Assembly: GCA_031283965.1 (NCBI GenBank)
Contig: JAITAU010000059.1
Coordinates: forward strand, 1-33,880
DNA: 33,880 bases
Source: Holosporaceae bacterium
GTDB lineage: Bacteria > Pseudomonadota > Alphaproteobacteria > UBA3830
Direction of reading: 5' to 3'
Below are positions 1-8,201 of the stretch, one piece after another. Each line of letters starts with the position of its first letter. The first letter of the stretch is position 1. Below the pieces are notes generated by a model, which was given only the letters and a program-made list of their open reading frames with translations, was not told the origin of the DNA and made no database searches. The position numbers and the translations under genes are program-made.

Positions 1-1
1 T

Positions 2-193
2 GCCAGAGGTGCCGGCAAATCTTCAGATGGTAGATCTTCGATTGCCTACAGGGTGAAATCCTATGGAAGCAGCGCAAAAGACGACGCTCCGGGCGGGGTT
101 CCTCCGCAGACACAGGCTGAGCATAAATATACGGTGAAATCCATTGGAGGCTCCGGCTCTCAGAAATATTTTCAGAGTGACTGTTGCAAATAA
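2..193 (+). CDS. C-terminal part of a hypothetical protein, truncated by the window start
   Basis: Frame 2 is open from the window edge to TAA at 191-193 (ARGAGKSSDGRSSIAYRVKSYGSSAKDDAPGG...KYTVKSIGGSGSQKYFQSDCCK*). It contains two similar 'YxVKSxGxS' segments. Confidence 0.5.
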   Translation, partial: ARGAGKSSDGRSSIAYRVKSYGSSAKDDAPGGVPPQTQAEHKYTVKSIGGSGSQKYFQSDCCK

Positions 194-291
194 CCCATAT
201 TTAGTCCATTTCGTTCGATGTCGGTGCGTTTTTCGAAGCGATGCGGTATGTTCTGCTCACGAATGAAAAAGAACCGAGCGCGTCGTGCATG

Positions 292-315
292 TTTGAAAAT
301 ATTTTTGAAAATATT
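292..315. repeat. Perfect 12-bp tandem duplication TTTGAAAATATT x2
   Basis: Read directly: tttgaaaatatt at 292-303 and again at 304-315, upstream of the 387-1844 ORF. Confidence 0.8.
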
Positions 316-386
316 GACATTTGCAACTTGCGTTTTCTTCGCTAATTCCTGTAGTTAGTAATATGTATCTTGCAGTGGAGAAAAAT

Positions 387-1844
387 ATGAAAAAAGTAAT
401 GAAAAATCTTGGCTTGGTAGTGGGCTTTACGTCCGTAATGGTGGTGGCGGACGTAGAGGCAACGAACAAGGCTCCTTCCATTGTTCCAAAAGAATGCGAG
501 GTGGAAAACGGACTGGTGGGTATGAAACGGGACATTAATATGAAATTGACGAAGTGGCTGAATAATGAGCAGCTTGTCCAGCTGTTTGGCGTAAGCTCCG
601 AGTATTTTCTGTGGAAAAAACATTTTCTTTTTGAAAACATCCGGCGGAAAGTGTTGGTTTTTGACATCCTTTCCCATTGCATGGACGTTGAGTCCAGTTA
701 TGACGGAATTGTCGGAAGCACGAGGTTTTGGGCCAGCCACGGTCTAGTGAACGTTCCCATGGAATTGTGGTTCCATAAAGGTTCGTCGGGGAAAAGCCTG
801 GCAGATTACCTTTTGGCCGAGAAGGATGTACCTGCAGAAAGTGTGAAACAGCCGCTTTTATTCGGTTTCTTTTTTCTGGAAGCCCTTATTAACGAGTTGG
901 CTGCTGTGAAGGGCGACTCCGTCGCTCTCTTCAACAGACTTCTCAAGTATGCCAAGGATAACGGGTACGGAGATGTCGTGAAATGCGGTGGCGCGCTGTT
1001 TGCGTGTCAGATTTTCCAGCTTTTTGAGTTGAGTTATTGTTTGGGTTGGGACAGATTTGTCAAGGATAACTCTGCTGAGAAGAATGATGTTGAGGAGAAT
1101 AGTTGTAAATATTTTACTTATCCTCCTTTTCTCTCCTCCAGTTCATCATCTGATGAATCTTCGACGCCGTATCCTTCTCTGATAATTCGAAGGATACGTG
1201 GAATTCTTCCTTTTTCTCCAGCTTCGGGTTCTTCAATCTCGAGTTCTTCGTCCAGGAATAGCTCTAATTTCATTCATAGTTCTTCAGGCCTAGGAACTGC
1301 TTTGGCTGTTGGAGTCCATATCCAGGATCTGGCCACCACGGCCTCCAGTATTGATGAACAGAAAAAGCAGGCTAGCCAGGTGATTGACAATATCCTCAAT
1401 GCCGAGTCAGAAGGGTACTTTGGTTTTTGTAATTGGGTTGCCGCCGGAGCCTATGGACGTCCTCTTAGGTTTTGGTTTTTACGCAATGATAAGGACCAGA
1501 GCCTGATGTCCCTGGCACTGCGCGGTAATGAAAGTTGGACTGGCCCCGTATATTTATTGTTGTACGCAATCAGACAGCTTTACCTCGATCTTGGTTGTGA
1601 TTCAGATGAACTCGGAAAAGCACTGAAGAGTCCTCTGCCGGGACTGAACACTGATTTTTTCGCTGAAGTTAAGAAGGAATGCTCCAAAAAGGGGTCAGCA
1701 GGCTCAATGGAGCGGGATTTTGGTCTTTTGCTTGTTAGGTATCTCTGGTATGACGCCGACGTTTTTAACTGTAACGATGAGATAAAGTCATTGGGATTTG
1801 ACTTTGAAAAGACCCCAAGATTTCAGCTGCTTAAAAAGAAATGA
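387..1844 (+). CDS. Hypothetical secreted protein with a central Ser-rich low-complexity segment
   Basis: Long ORF (track start 321). The ATG at 387 (MKKVMKNLGLVVGFTSVMVVADVEA) gives a signal-peptide-like N-terminus. No recognised domain. Confidence 0.8.
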   Translation: MKKVMKNLGLVVGFTSVMVVADVEATNKAPSIVPKECEVENGLVGMKRDINMKLTKWLNNEQLVQLFGVSSEYFLWKKHFLFENIRRKVLVFDILSHCMDVESSYDGIVGSTRFWASHGLVNVPMELWFHKGSSGKSLADYLLAEKDVPAESVKQPLLFGFFFLEALINELAAVKGDSVALFNRLLKYAKDNGYGDVVKCGGALFACQIFQLFELSYCLGWDRFVKDNSAEKNDVEENSCKYFTYPPFLSSSSSSDESSTPYPSLIIRRIRGILPFSPASGSSISSSSSRNSSNFIHSSSGLGTALAVGVHIQDLATTASSIDEQKKQASQVIDNILNAESEGYFGFCNWVAAGAYGRPLRFWFLRNDKDQSLMSLALRGNESWTGPVYLLLYAIRQLYLDLGCDSDELGKALKSPLPGLNTDFFAEVKKECSKKGSAGSMERDFGLLLVRYLWYDADVFNCNDEIKSLGFDFEKTPRFQLLKKK

Positions 1845-2679
1845 GTTTTCTGTAAACTAAAGTGCTCCAGCCGTCTAGGTCGTAGCGATGGATTAGTCTC
1901 AGCGAGGAGTATGCCTTCGGCACATCTGAGTCGTCAGCGGTGAATCCTGAGATGATCAAAATCCCTCCGGTGGAGATGGTTTGACAGATGGCGGGCGCCA
2001 TGGCAATCAAGGGGCATGCCAGGATGTTGGAAACGATAAAGTCATATTCGGCAGAGGCGAATTCCGACTCTTGGTTTTGGAAGACGGAAACCCTGTTAGC
2101 TACTTTGTTAATGACGATGTTTTCGCCAGTTACCCGGAGGGCTTCCGGATCGTTGTCGGCGGCCGTTACCTTTTCGCCTCCAAGTTTCGCTAGGGCGATG
2201 GCCAGGACGCCGGACCCGCAACCCAGATCCAATGCGTTTTTGTGTCTCCGGCGGTCGAAAAACGTTCCGCAGGCGACAAGGCATCGGTTGGTGGTGGGAT
2301 GTTCGCCGCTGCCGAAGGCAGTGGCGGCGGCAATTTCCAGACATATTTTATCCGGCGGTCTGGCCATGATCCTTCGATGCGGACCGTAGATGTAGAATTT
2401 ATCGACGGCGATGGGACGGAAGCTTTCAAAACATCTCTCCAGCCAGTCGGTTTGCTCCAATTTCTCGATTTTGATCGCAGCGGCTCGGTGGTTTCCGAGG
2501 AGATCCAAGATTTCTTTCTCGTCGATGGGGTTATCGCGCAGCAATTCCACTCGCCAGCGCCCGTCCGCTTCCACCAGGGAGACGCACATGAAATCCTCCC
2601 CAAACGGCAGGTCCGCCACTTCTGCGGCGATGGCGAAATCGAAGTCTCCAATGGTGCATTTATGGATTGGAGTGGTCAC
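1831..2679 (-). CDS. prmA: Ribosomal protein L11 methyltransferase
   Basis: SAM-binding motif LDLGCGSGVLAIALAKLG and NILACPL motif; GTG start overlaps the infC stop by a few nt. Confidence 0.93.
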   Translation of the reverse strand: MTTPIHKCTIGDFDFAIAAEVADLPFGEDFMCVSLVEADGRWRVELLRDNPIDEKEILDLLGNHRAAAIKIEKLEQTDWLERCFESFRPIAVDKFYIYGPHRRIMARPPDKICLEIAAATAFGSGEHPTTNRCLVACGTFFDRRRHKNALDLGCGSGVLAIALAKLGGEKVTAADNDPEALRVTGENIVINKVANRVSVFQNQESEFASAEYDFIVSNILACPLIAMAPAICQTISTGGILIISGFTADDSDVPKAYSSLRLIHRYDLDGWSTLVYRKLISF

Positions 2680-3206
2680 CTGGAGACGACCGGCGCAAGA
2701 ATCAGCATCATCTGCCGGCCATCTAACTGAGGATTCCCCTCACATTTAGCGATTTCTTTAACGTCCTCAGTTAGGCGGCTCAACAGCCTTTCCCCGATTT
2801 CCTTATGTGATATCTCACGACCGCGAAAGCGCAGCGTCACCTTGACTTTGTTGCCTTCTCCGATGAATTTTTGGATGCTGGATAGCTTCACCAGGTAATC
2901 GTGTTCCCCTATCGACGGCGTGAACTTGACCTCCTTTATTTCTATGAATTTCTGCTTCTTTTTAGCCTCGGATTTCTTCTTCTGAAGCTCATATTTTAGT
3001 TTCCCGTAATTCACTATCTTACAGACCGGAGGCGTCGCTTGGGCGGCTACCTCTACCAGGTCCAGCCCAGCCTCCTTCGCCATGATCATGGCTTCTCTTA
3101 TGCCCACGACGCCAACGGCGTTTCCATCCTGATCTATCAGACGCACCTGCGGCGCCAAAATTGCCCTATTTACCCTATACTTCTCCTCCACCGTTTTATT
3201 TTCCAA
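2676..3206 (-). CDS. infC: Translation initiation factor IF-3
   Basis: VRLIDQDGNAVGVVGIREAMIMAKEAGLDLVEVAAQATPPVCKIVNYGKLKYE and a C-terminal KVKVTLRFRGREISHKEIGERLL; likely TTG start behind a GGAGG Shine-Dalgarno. Confidence 0.96.
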   Translation of the reverse strand: MENKTVEEKYRVNRAILAPQVRLIDQDGNAVGVVGIREAMIMAKEAGLDLVEVAAQATPPVCKIVNYGKLKYELQKKKSEAKKKQKFIEIKEVKFTPSIGEHDYLVKLSSIQKFIGEGNKVKVTLRFRGREISHKEIGERLLSRLTEDVKEIAKCEGNPQLDGRQMMLILAPVVSR

Positions 3207-3315
3207 ACATCTCCTCCGGGTTAAATACGCATCAGCCTAATAATTTTTGGACAAAAATCAAGGAGATTTCACGGAATTTCCTTCGGGAGTTGCACGTCCG
3301 CAATATTTTAAGTGT

Positions 3316-3327
3316 ATACAATTGTAT
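3316..3327. promoter_or_regulatory. 12-bp perfect palindrome ATACAATTGTAT in the divergent infC/secretin intergenic region
   Basis: The sequence equals its reverse complement and lies between two divergently transcribed genes. Confidence 0.35.
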
Positions 3328-3381
3328 CGCTGCGAACTATAGTTATTTAAATTAATTTTTAATATTTATATTGGGTATTTT

Positions 3382-5001
3382 GTGCAACGTTTTCTGATAA
3401 TGTTTCTTCTGCTGCTGGTCGGATGTGTTAAAACGGATGGTCCGAGAACGCCGCAGCAGAGAAATCTCGATCCAAAGGCCTTCGAGCTGCTGTCCCGACC
3501 CATCGACGATCCAGCGTTCGACGCGGATGTGTCGGAGCCCTGGGAGGAGGATTTCGATCCGGAGCCGGTCATCCATGAAAATTTCTACAAACAAATCTCC
3601 ATAGCCGTCACCGAGAATATGAAAATGCGAGAGGCGCTGACACAGATGGCTAATCTCGCAGGCGTGAACGTCTTCATAGTGCAGGACGTTGAAGGAAGCA
3701 TCTCCTTCGTGGCGAAAAATCGACCATTTCTGGACATTCTGAAGGACATTTGCGGCGGCGCCGGCCTAAAATACTCCATCAACGGTAATTCCGTGAAGAT
3801 CGAATACGACTCCCCATTGCTAAAGGTCTACAACGTGCAGTTCCTGAACATTCAGCGGGATACCCAGAGTTCCGTTTCCATCTCCACAGATATTTTCGCC
3901 AGCCAATCAGTATCCACCAGGGGCGATTCCGGCACGCCAAACTCCAGCGCCGCCGTCAACAATGGCTCCAGTAGCTTTGTGGAGGGAAAGACGAAGAACG
4001 ATTTTTGGAGCGAGCTGGAAGGAGCTCTGAAGATCATCGTTGGAGAGGGAGACGGTTCCTACGTCTCGCTGCATCGGCAGGGCGGGCTTGTAACGGTGTA
4101 TACCACTCAAACTAAGCAGGAGGAGGTGCGGAAATATCTGCGTCTGCTGAAGGACACCACCGAATCTCAGGTGCTGATAGAGGCGAAAATCCTGGAGGTA
4201 AACCTGAGCGACGAATACAAAAACGGCATCAACTGGAACGTCCTACGCAGAGGCGGATTCTCCATCCGTAAGGACTTCGACAACACCGGATTGTTTGCGG
4301 CCGGCATAGACATGGAAAACTTGAGCGTCATGGTCGGTCTCGTGGAAAGATTTGGGGCCGTCAAAACCATCTCCAGCCCCCGCATCACCGTCCTGAATAA
4401 CCAATCGGCCATCCTGAAGGTGGCCAAGAATGAAGTCATCTATCTGCCGGAACTCCAGAGACAATACGCCACCGTGTCGGACAACAGAAGCACGGATTTT
4501 CTCTCCACAACCATCCACACCATCCCAATAGGGTTGGTGATGTCTGTGCAGCCGTCCGTGGACAGGAAGAGCAATACAATTCTGCTGAATCTACGCCCCA
4601 CAATCTCCAGAATCGCCGATTACAAGAAGGTGCCGTTCTTCTACAACACCACCGTCAGAGCGGCCGACGGCAACAACAATGTCCCTCAGGTGCAATCCCA
4701 GGAGATCCCCATCGTTGACGTGCGGGAGTTCGACTCCATCCTGAAGCTTCATTCGGGGCAGATCGTGGTCATGGGCGGTCTGATGCAGGAAAAATCCCGC
4801 AACAGCCGCGAAGGTTTCCCGCAGTTGAGGGAGATCGATTTCCTCATCGGCTCCAACGCCAAGACAACTGACGTCACCGAGCTGGTGATATTCCTGAAGG
4901 CCACGATTCTGCACAGGAAGAGCAAAATGCACCACGCCGCCGACAAGAAAGTCTACGACGCCTTCGCCTCCGATCCGCGCCCCTGGAGATTGAAAAAGTG
5001 A
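3382..5001 (+). CDS. Secretin-family outer membrane lipoprotein (MshL/PilN/GspD-like)
   Basis: Lipobox-like LLLLVGC; STN-like segment; secretin core VKTISSPRITVLNNQSAILKV...VQPSVDRKSNTILLNLRPTISRI...LHSGQIVVMGGLMQE. GTG start. Confidence 0.9.
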   Translation: MQRFLIMFLLLLVGCVKTDGPRTPQQRNLDPKAFELLSRPIDDPAFDADVSEPWEEDFDPEPVIHENFYKQISIAVTENMKMREALTQMANLAGVNVFIVQDVEGSISFVAKNRPFLDILKDICGGAGLKYSINGNSVKIEYDSPLLKVYNVQFLNIQRDTQSSVSISTDIFASQSVSTRGDSGTPNSSAAVNNGSSSFVEGKTKNDFWSELEGALKIIVGEGDGSYVSLHRQGGLVTVYTTQTKQEEVRKYLRLLKDTTESQVLIEAKILEVNLSDEYKNGINWNVLRRGGFSIRKDFDNTGLFAAGIDMENLSVMVGLVERFGAVKTISSPRITVLNNQSAILKVAKNEVIYLPELQRQYATVSDNRSTDFLSTTIHTIPIGLVMSVQPSVDRKSNTILLNLRPTISRIADYKKVPFFYNTTVRAADGNNNVPQVQSQEIPIVDVREFDSILKLHSGQIVVMGGLMQEKSRNSREGFPQLREIDFLIGSNAKTTDVTELVIFLKATILHRKSKMHHAADKKVYDAFASDPRPWRLKK

Positions 5002-5636
5002 GAAATATATTCCATAAAAATCGAGGATTTTCCTTGATAGAAGTGGCGATCGCAGTCGTGGTCATCGGCCTAATCGCCAGCTTCGCTCTGAAGGGGAAGG
5101 AATTGATTCACACCGCCAGGCTGCGCTCCGTGGTGGATCAGGTGAACGCCATCCGACTGGCCACCCAGACCTTTGTGGACAGGTACGGAGCTCTCCCGGG
5201 GGATTACACCAAAGCCAGGGAGATGATCAAAGATTCTCTGACGAACGGCCACGGCACCGGCGACATAATATCCGTTGAGGATGCTAAGCGATTCTGGCAG
5301 CATCTGGTGGCGTCGGAATTGGTGAGCCTGGAGCTGGTGAACGGCTTCCCCGTCAGCAAAGTCGGCGGCCACTATTCGGTGTCCTCGAATCTTGAAAACC
5401 GCAGCGGCATATGGATCATTTTGTGCCGCAGCACCATGGACAATCACAGCTTTGACGGAGCGCTATCGCCGGGCGACGCGCATTCCCTCGACAAAAACAA
5501 CGACACCGGAGACCCAAACACCGGTGAAATTCAGGCCGTTCGATCCGCGTCTGCATCTGGGGAGTGCTTTATTGGTTCAGAATATAATCTCAAAAATAAA
5601 AACAAAGATTGCGTTATCATGTTTAGGGTTTGGTAG
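4998..5636 (+). CDS. Type IV pilin/pseudopilin-like protein
   Basis: Prepilin signal RGFSLIEVAIAVVVIGLIASFALKGKELI with G/F cleavage site and Glu+5; VDRYGALPGDY motif; Cys-bracketed C-terminal Asp/Asn-rich loop. Overlaps the secretin stop. Confidence 0.88.
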   Translation: MRNIFHKNRGFSLIEVAIAVVVIGLIASFALKGKELIHTARLRSVVDQVNAIRLATQTFVDRYGALPGDYTKAREMIKDSLTNGHGTGDIISVEDAKRFWQHLVASELVSLELVNGFPVSKVGGHYSVSSNLENRSGIWIILCRSTMDNHSFDGALSPGDAHSLDKNNDTGDPNTGEIQAVRSASASGECFIGSEYNLKNKNKDCVIMFRVW

Positions 5637-6291
5637 AGGGTCTCTGCTGTTGGAGATGGCCATTGTAATCGCCATCATTGGAGCGATCTCTGGCTTTTTC
5701 ATCACCAGGAGCATCACCGCTAATCGCATGCTGCGGGAAAATGTCACCCGAAGCAACATCGACACTGTGGTAATCGCTCTGGCGGCCCATGTGGCCAACC
5801 GTCATCGGTTGCCGAAACCGTCTCTCAACAACGATGGCTGGGAAAACACCACCGCCAGGGAGGATTTGTCCGGTTACGTGGGCTATATTCCCTTCCATAC
5901 CCTGGGAATATCTGCGAAAATTGCGTCTGACGGGGACGTGAAGCCGCTAATCTACACTGTGGAGCCGTTCCTGACGGTGAATTTCTCAAGCCTCTACGAG
6001 ACGGAGGCAAATCTCGGCGGAAATTTCTGCCATCCGGTGCTGGATCCCAAGATTTCCGTGGGCGGACGGATCGCTTCGCCAGACGTGGTGGCCTTCGTCA
6101 TCGACGTCCGGAGTAATCCTCCGACGATTGCCGACAGAATCGTCGTCACCGTCTCCAAAAACACCACCTGGATATCCAGAGACATGCTGCTGATGAAATA
6201 TCTCAAGGGACCTCCGGCAAGAGCGAATACCAGAAGCCAACAGCAGCCGACTCAGGAGCAGCCGAACGACGTCGACGATTTCAATTTCTGA
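5572..6291 (+). CDS. Second type IV pilin/pseudopilin-like protein
   Basis: Class III signal-like GRGSLLLEMAIVIAIIGAISGFF followed by ALAAHVANRHRLPKP and GYVGYIPFHTLGI. The ORF track starts at 5392; TTG at 5572 behind GGGGAG is the more likely start. Confidence 0.75.
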   Translation: MVQNIISKIKTKIALSCLGFGRGSLLLEMAIVIAIIGAISGFFITRSITANRMLRENVTRSNIDTVVIALAAHVANRHRLPKPSLNNDGWENTTAREDLSGYVGYIPFHTLGISAKIASDGDVKPLIYTVEPFLTVNFSSLYETEANLGGNFCHPVLDPKISVGGRIASPDVVAFVIDVRSNPPTIADRIVVTVSKNTTWISRDMLLMKYLKGPPARANTRSQQQPTQEQPNDVDDFNF

Positions 6292-6401
6292 GGCATCATC
6301 ATCTAATACCAAGTCTCATCATCAACTGACCATTGCTTGTCATGGTAACAGCTCCTGCAGTGAACATCAAAGTGTTGAGGTGTTTTTATACCGCGTCGCG
6401 A

Positions 6402-8201
6402 CTACTTTTCTTTCCTCATTTTCAGGGCCGACAGGAAGGTGCCGTGGGGGATTTCCACATTCCCGATCTCCCGCATCTTCTTCTTTCCCTTTTTTTGCTT
6501 CTCCAGCAGTTTATTTTTCCGGGTGACGTCTCCGCCGTAGCACTTGGCGACGACGTCCTTACGGAACGGCTGGATAGTCTCCCGAGCGACCACCTTGCCG
6601 CCGATTGCAGCCTGTATGGGAATCTTGAACATGTGCCTCGGGATGAGCTCTTTCAAGCGTTCGCACAGAAGTCGTCCCCGATGTTCCGCACTGCCGCGGT
6701 GGACTATCATGGACAGTGCGTCCGCCGATTCTCCGTTCACCAGGATGGTCATCTTCACCAGGTCACCTTCCCGATGACCAAGAAGGCTGTAGTCGAAGCT
6801 GGCGTAGCCGCGGCTGACGGATTTTAAGGCGTCGTAGAAGTCGTAGACCACCTCGTTCAGCGGCAATTGATACTCCAGCAGCACCCGGGAGCCGATGTAG
6901 GTAAGTTCGCTCTGGATCCCGCGCTTTTCCTCGCACAGAGCCAGAATATTCCCCAGATACTCGTCCGGCACTATTATTTTCGCCAGAATCCATGGCTCCT
7001 CCACATGGGATATGGAGCTGGGATCAGGCATGTCCGCCGGATTGTGCACCTCCTTCAGACTTCCGTCCGTCAGGTGGACCAGGTAGACGACGCTGGGCGC
7101 CGTGGCCACCAGATCCAGGTTATATTCCCGCCGCAGCCGCTCCTCAATCACTTCCAAATGGAGCAATCCCAGGAATCCGCAGCGGAAACCCACGCCAAGA
7201 GCCTGAGAAGTCTCCGGTTCGAAGGAAAAACTAGCGTCGTTCAGCTGTAGCTTGACTAGACTGTCCCTCAATTTGGAGTAATCCACGGTATCCACCGGGA
7301 ATATCCCGCAAAAAACCACCGGAATGCAGGGTTTAAATCCAGGCAGCGGCTCCGCAGTCGGTCGATTTTCCTCGGTTATGGTGTCGCCGACCCTGGCCTC
7401 GCCGACGCTTTTGATGCCGGCGATGATGTAGCCAATCTCTCCGGCCTTCAGTTCACTCACCTCCGTTGGCTTCGGCAGAAACACGCCGACTTTTTCAATG
7501 GAGTAGGTCATGCGGGCGGCCATCAGTCGCACTCTCATGCCGGCACGAAGGATTCCGTTCCTGATACGCACCAGGGCCACCACTCCCATGTATGGATCGT
7601 ACCAGCTGTCCACCAGCAAAGCCTTCAACGGAGTGTCATCCGCGCCGTCTGGCGGCGGAATTTTGGCAACGATGGCCTCCAACACATTCTCCACGCCGGT
7701 TCCCAATTTTGCTGATACTGGAATTGCGTCGCTGCAGTCGACGCCGATGACGTCCTCGATCTGGCCGCAGACTTTTTCCACATCGGCGGCTGGAAGATCG
7801 ATTTTGTTGAGGACGACCACAATCTCGTGATCCCGCTCCAGCGCCTGATATACATTGGCCAGAGTTTGGGCCTCCACCCCCTGTGTGGCGTCCACCACCA
7901 GGATGGACCCCTCGCAGGCGGCCAACGACCGGCTCACTTCGTATGCGAAATCCACGTGCCCCGGCGTGTCCATAAGATTCAGCAAATGGAGGTTGCCGTC
8001 CTTTGCCTTGTAACTCAGACGGACGGTTTGGGCCTTTATGGTAATGCCTCGCTCCCGCTCGATGTCCATGGAATCCAGCATCTGGTCCCGGAATTCCCGA
8101 GAATCCACGGCGCCACAAAACTGAATAAGCCTGTCCGCCAAAGTGGATTTTCCGTGGTCGATGTGAGCGATTATGGAAAAATTTCGAATCCGTGATTTCA
8201 T
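6402..8201 (-). CDS. lepA: Elongation factor 4 (LepA)
   Basis: [52 protein letters not shown]-terminal [21 protein letters not shown]. Confidence 0.98.
   Translation of the reverse strand: MKSRIRNFSIIAHIDHGKSTLADRLIQFCGAVDSREFRDQMLDSMDIERERGITIKAQTVRLSYKAKDGNLHLLNLMDTPGHVDFAYEVSRSLAACEGSILVVDATQGVEAQTLANVYQALERDHEIVVVLNKIDLPAADVEKVCGQIEDVIGVDCSDAIPVSAKLGTGVENVLEAIVAKIPPPDGADDTPLKALLVDSWYDPYMGVVALVRIRNGILRAGMRVRLMAARMTYSIEKVGVFLPKPTEVSELKAGEIGYIIAGIKSVGEARVGDTITEENRPTAEPLPGFKPCIPVVFCGIFPVDTVDYSKLRDSLVKLQLNDASFSFEPETSQALGVGFRCGFLGLLHLEVIEERLRREYNLDLVATAPSVVYLVHLTDGSLKEVHNPADMPDPSSISHVEEPWILAKIIVPDEYLGNILALCEEKRGIQSELTYIGSRVLLEYQLPLNEVVYDFYDALKSVSRGYASFDYSLLGHREGDLVKMTILVNGESADALSMIVHRGSAEHRGRLLCERLKELIPRHMFKIPIQAAIGGKVVARETIQPFRKDVVAKCYGGDVTRKNKLLEKQKKGKKKMREIGNVEIPHGTFLSALKMRKEK

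Noticed and set aside
257-740. Minus-strand ORFs 257-682 and 342-740
   Set aside because: Both lie antisense to the 387-1844 ORF, have no recognisable motif and overlap each other in different frames; treated as six-frame artifacts.
1131-1293. Ser-rich stretch considered as a nucleotide VNTR
   Set aside because: Serine codons vary (tcc, tca, tct, agt, tcg) and there is no regular period, so it is amino-acid low complexity rather than a tandem DNA repeat.
1981-2749. Plus-strand ORFs over prmA (1981-2193, 1988-2389, 2242-2730, 2411-2749)
   Set aside because: Antisense to a confidently identified prmA; low-complexity translations typical of shadow ORFs.
3382-5001. Secretin considered as a type III secretion (YscC) component
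   Set aside because: Lipobox, gene neighbours with prepilin signals and core motifs fit the type IV pilus/T2SS branch better.
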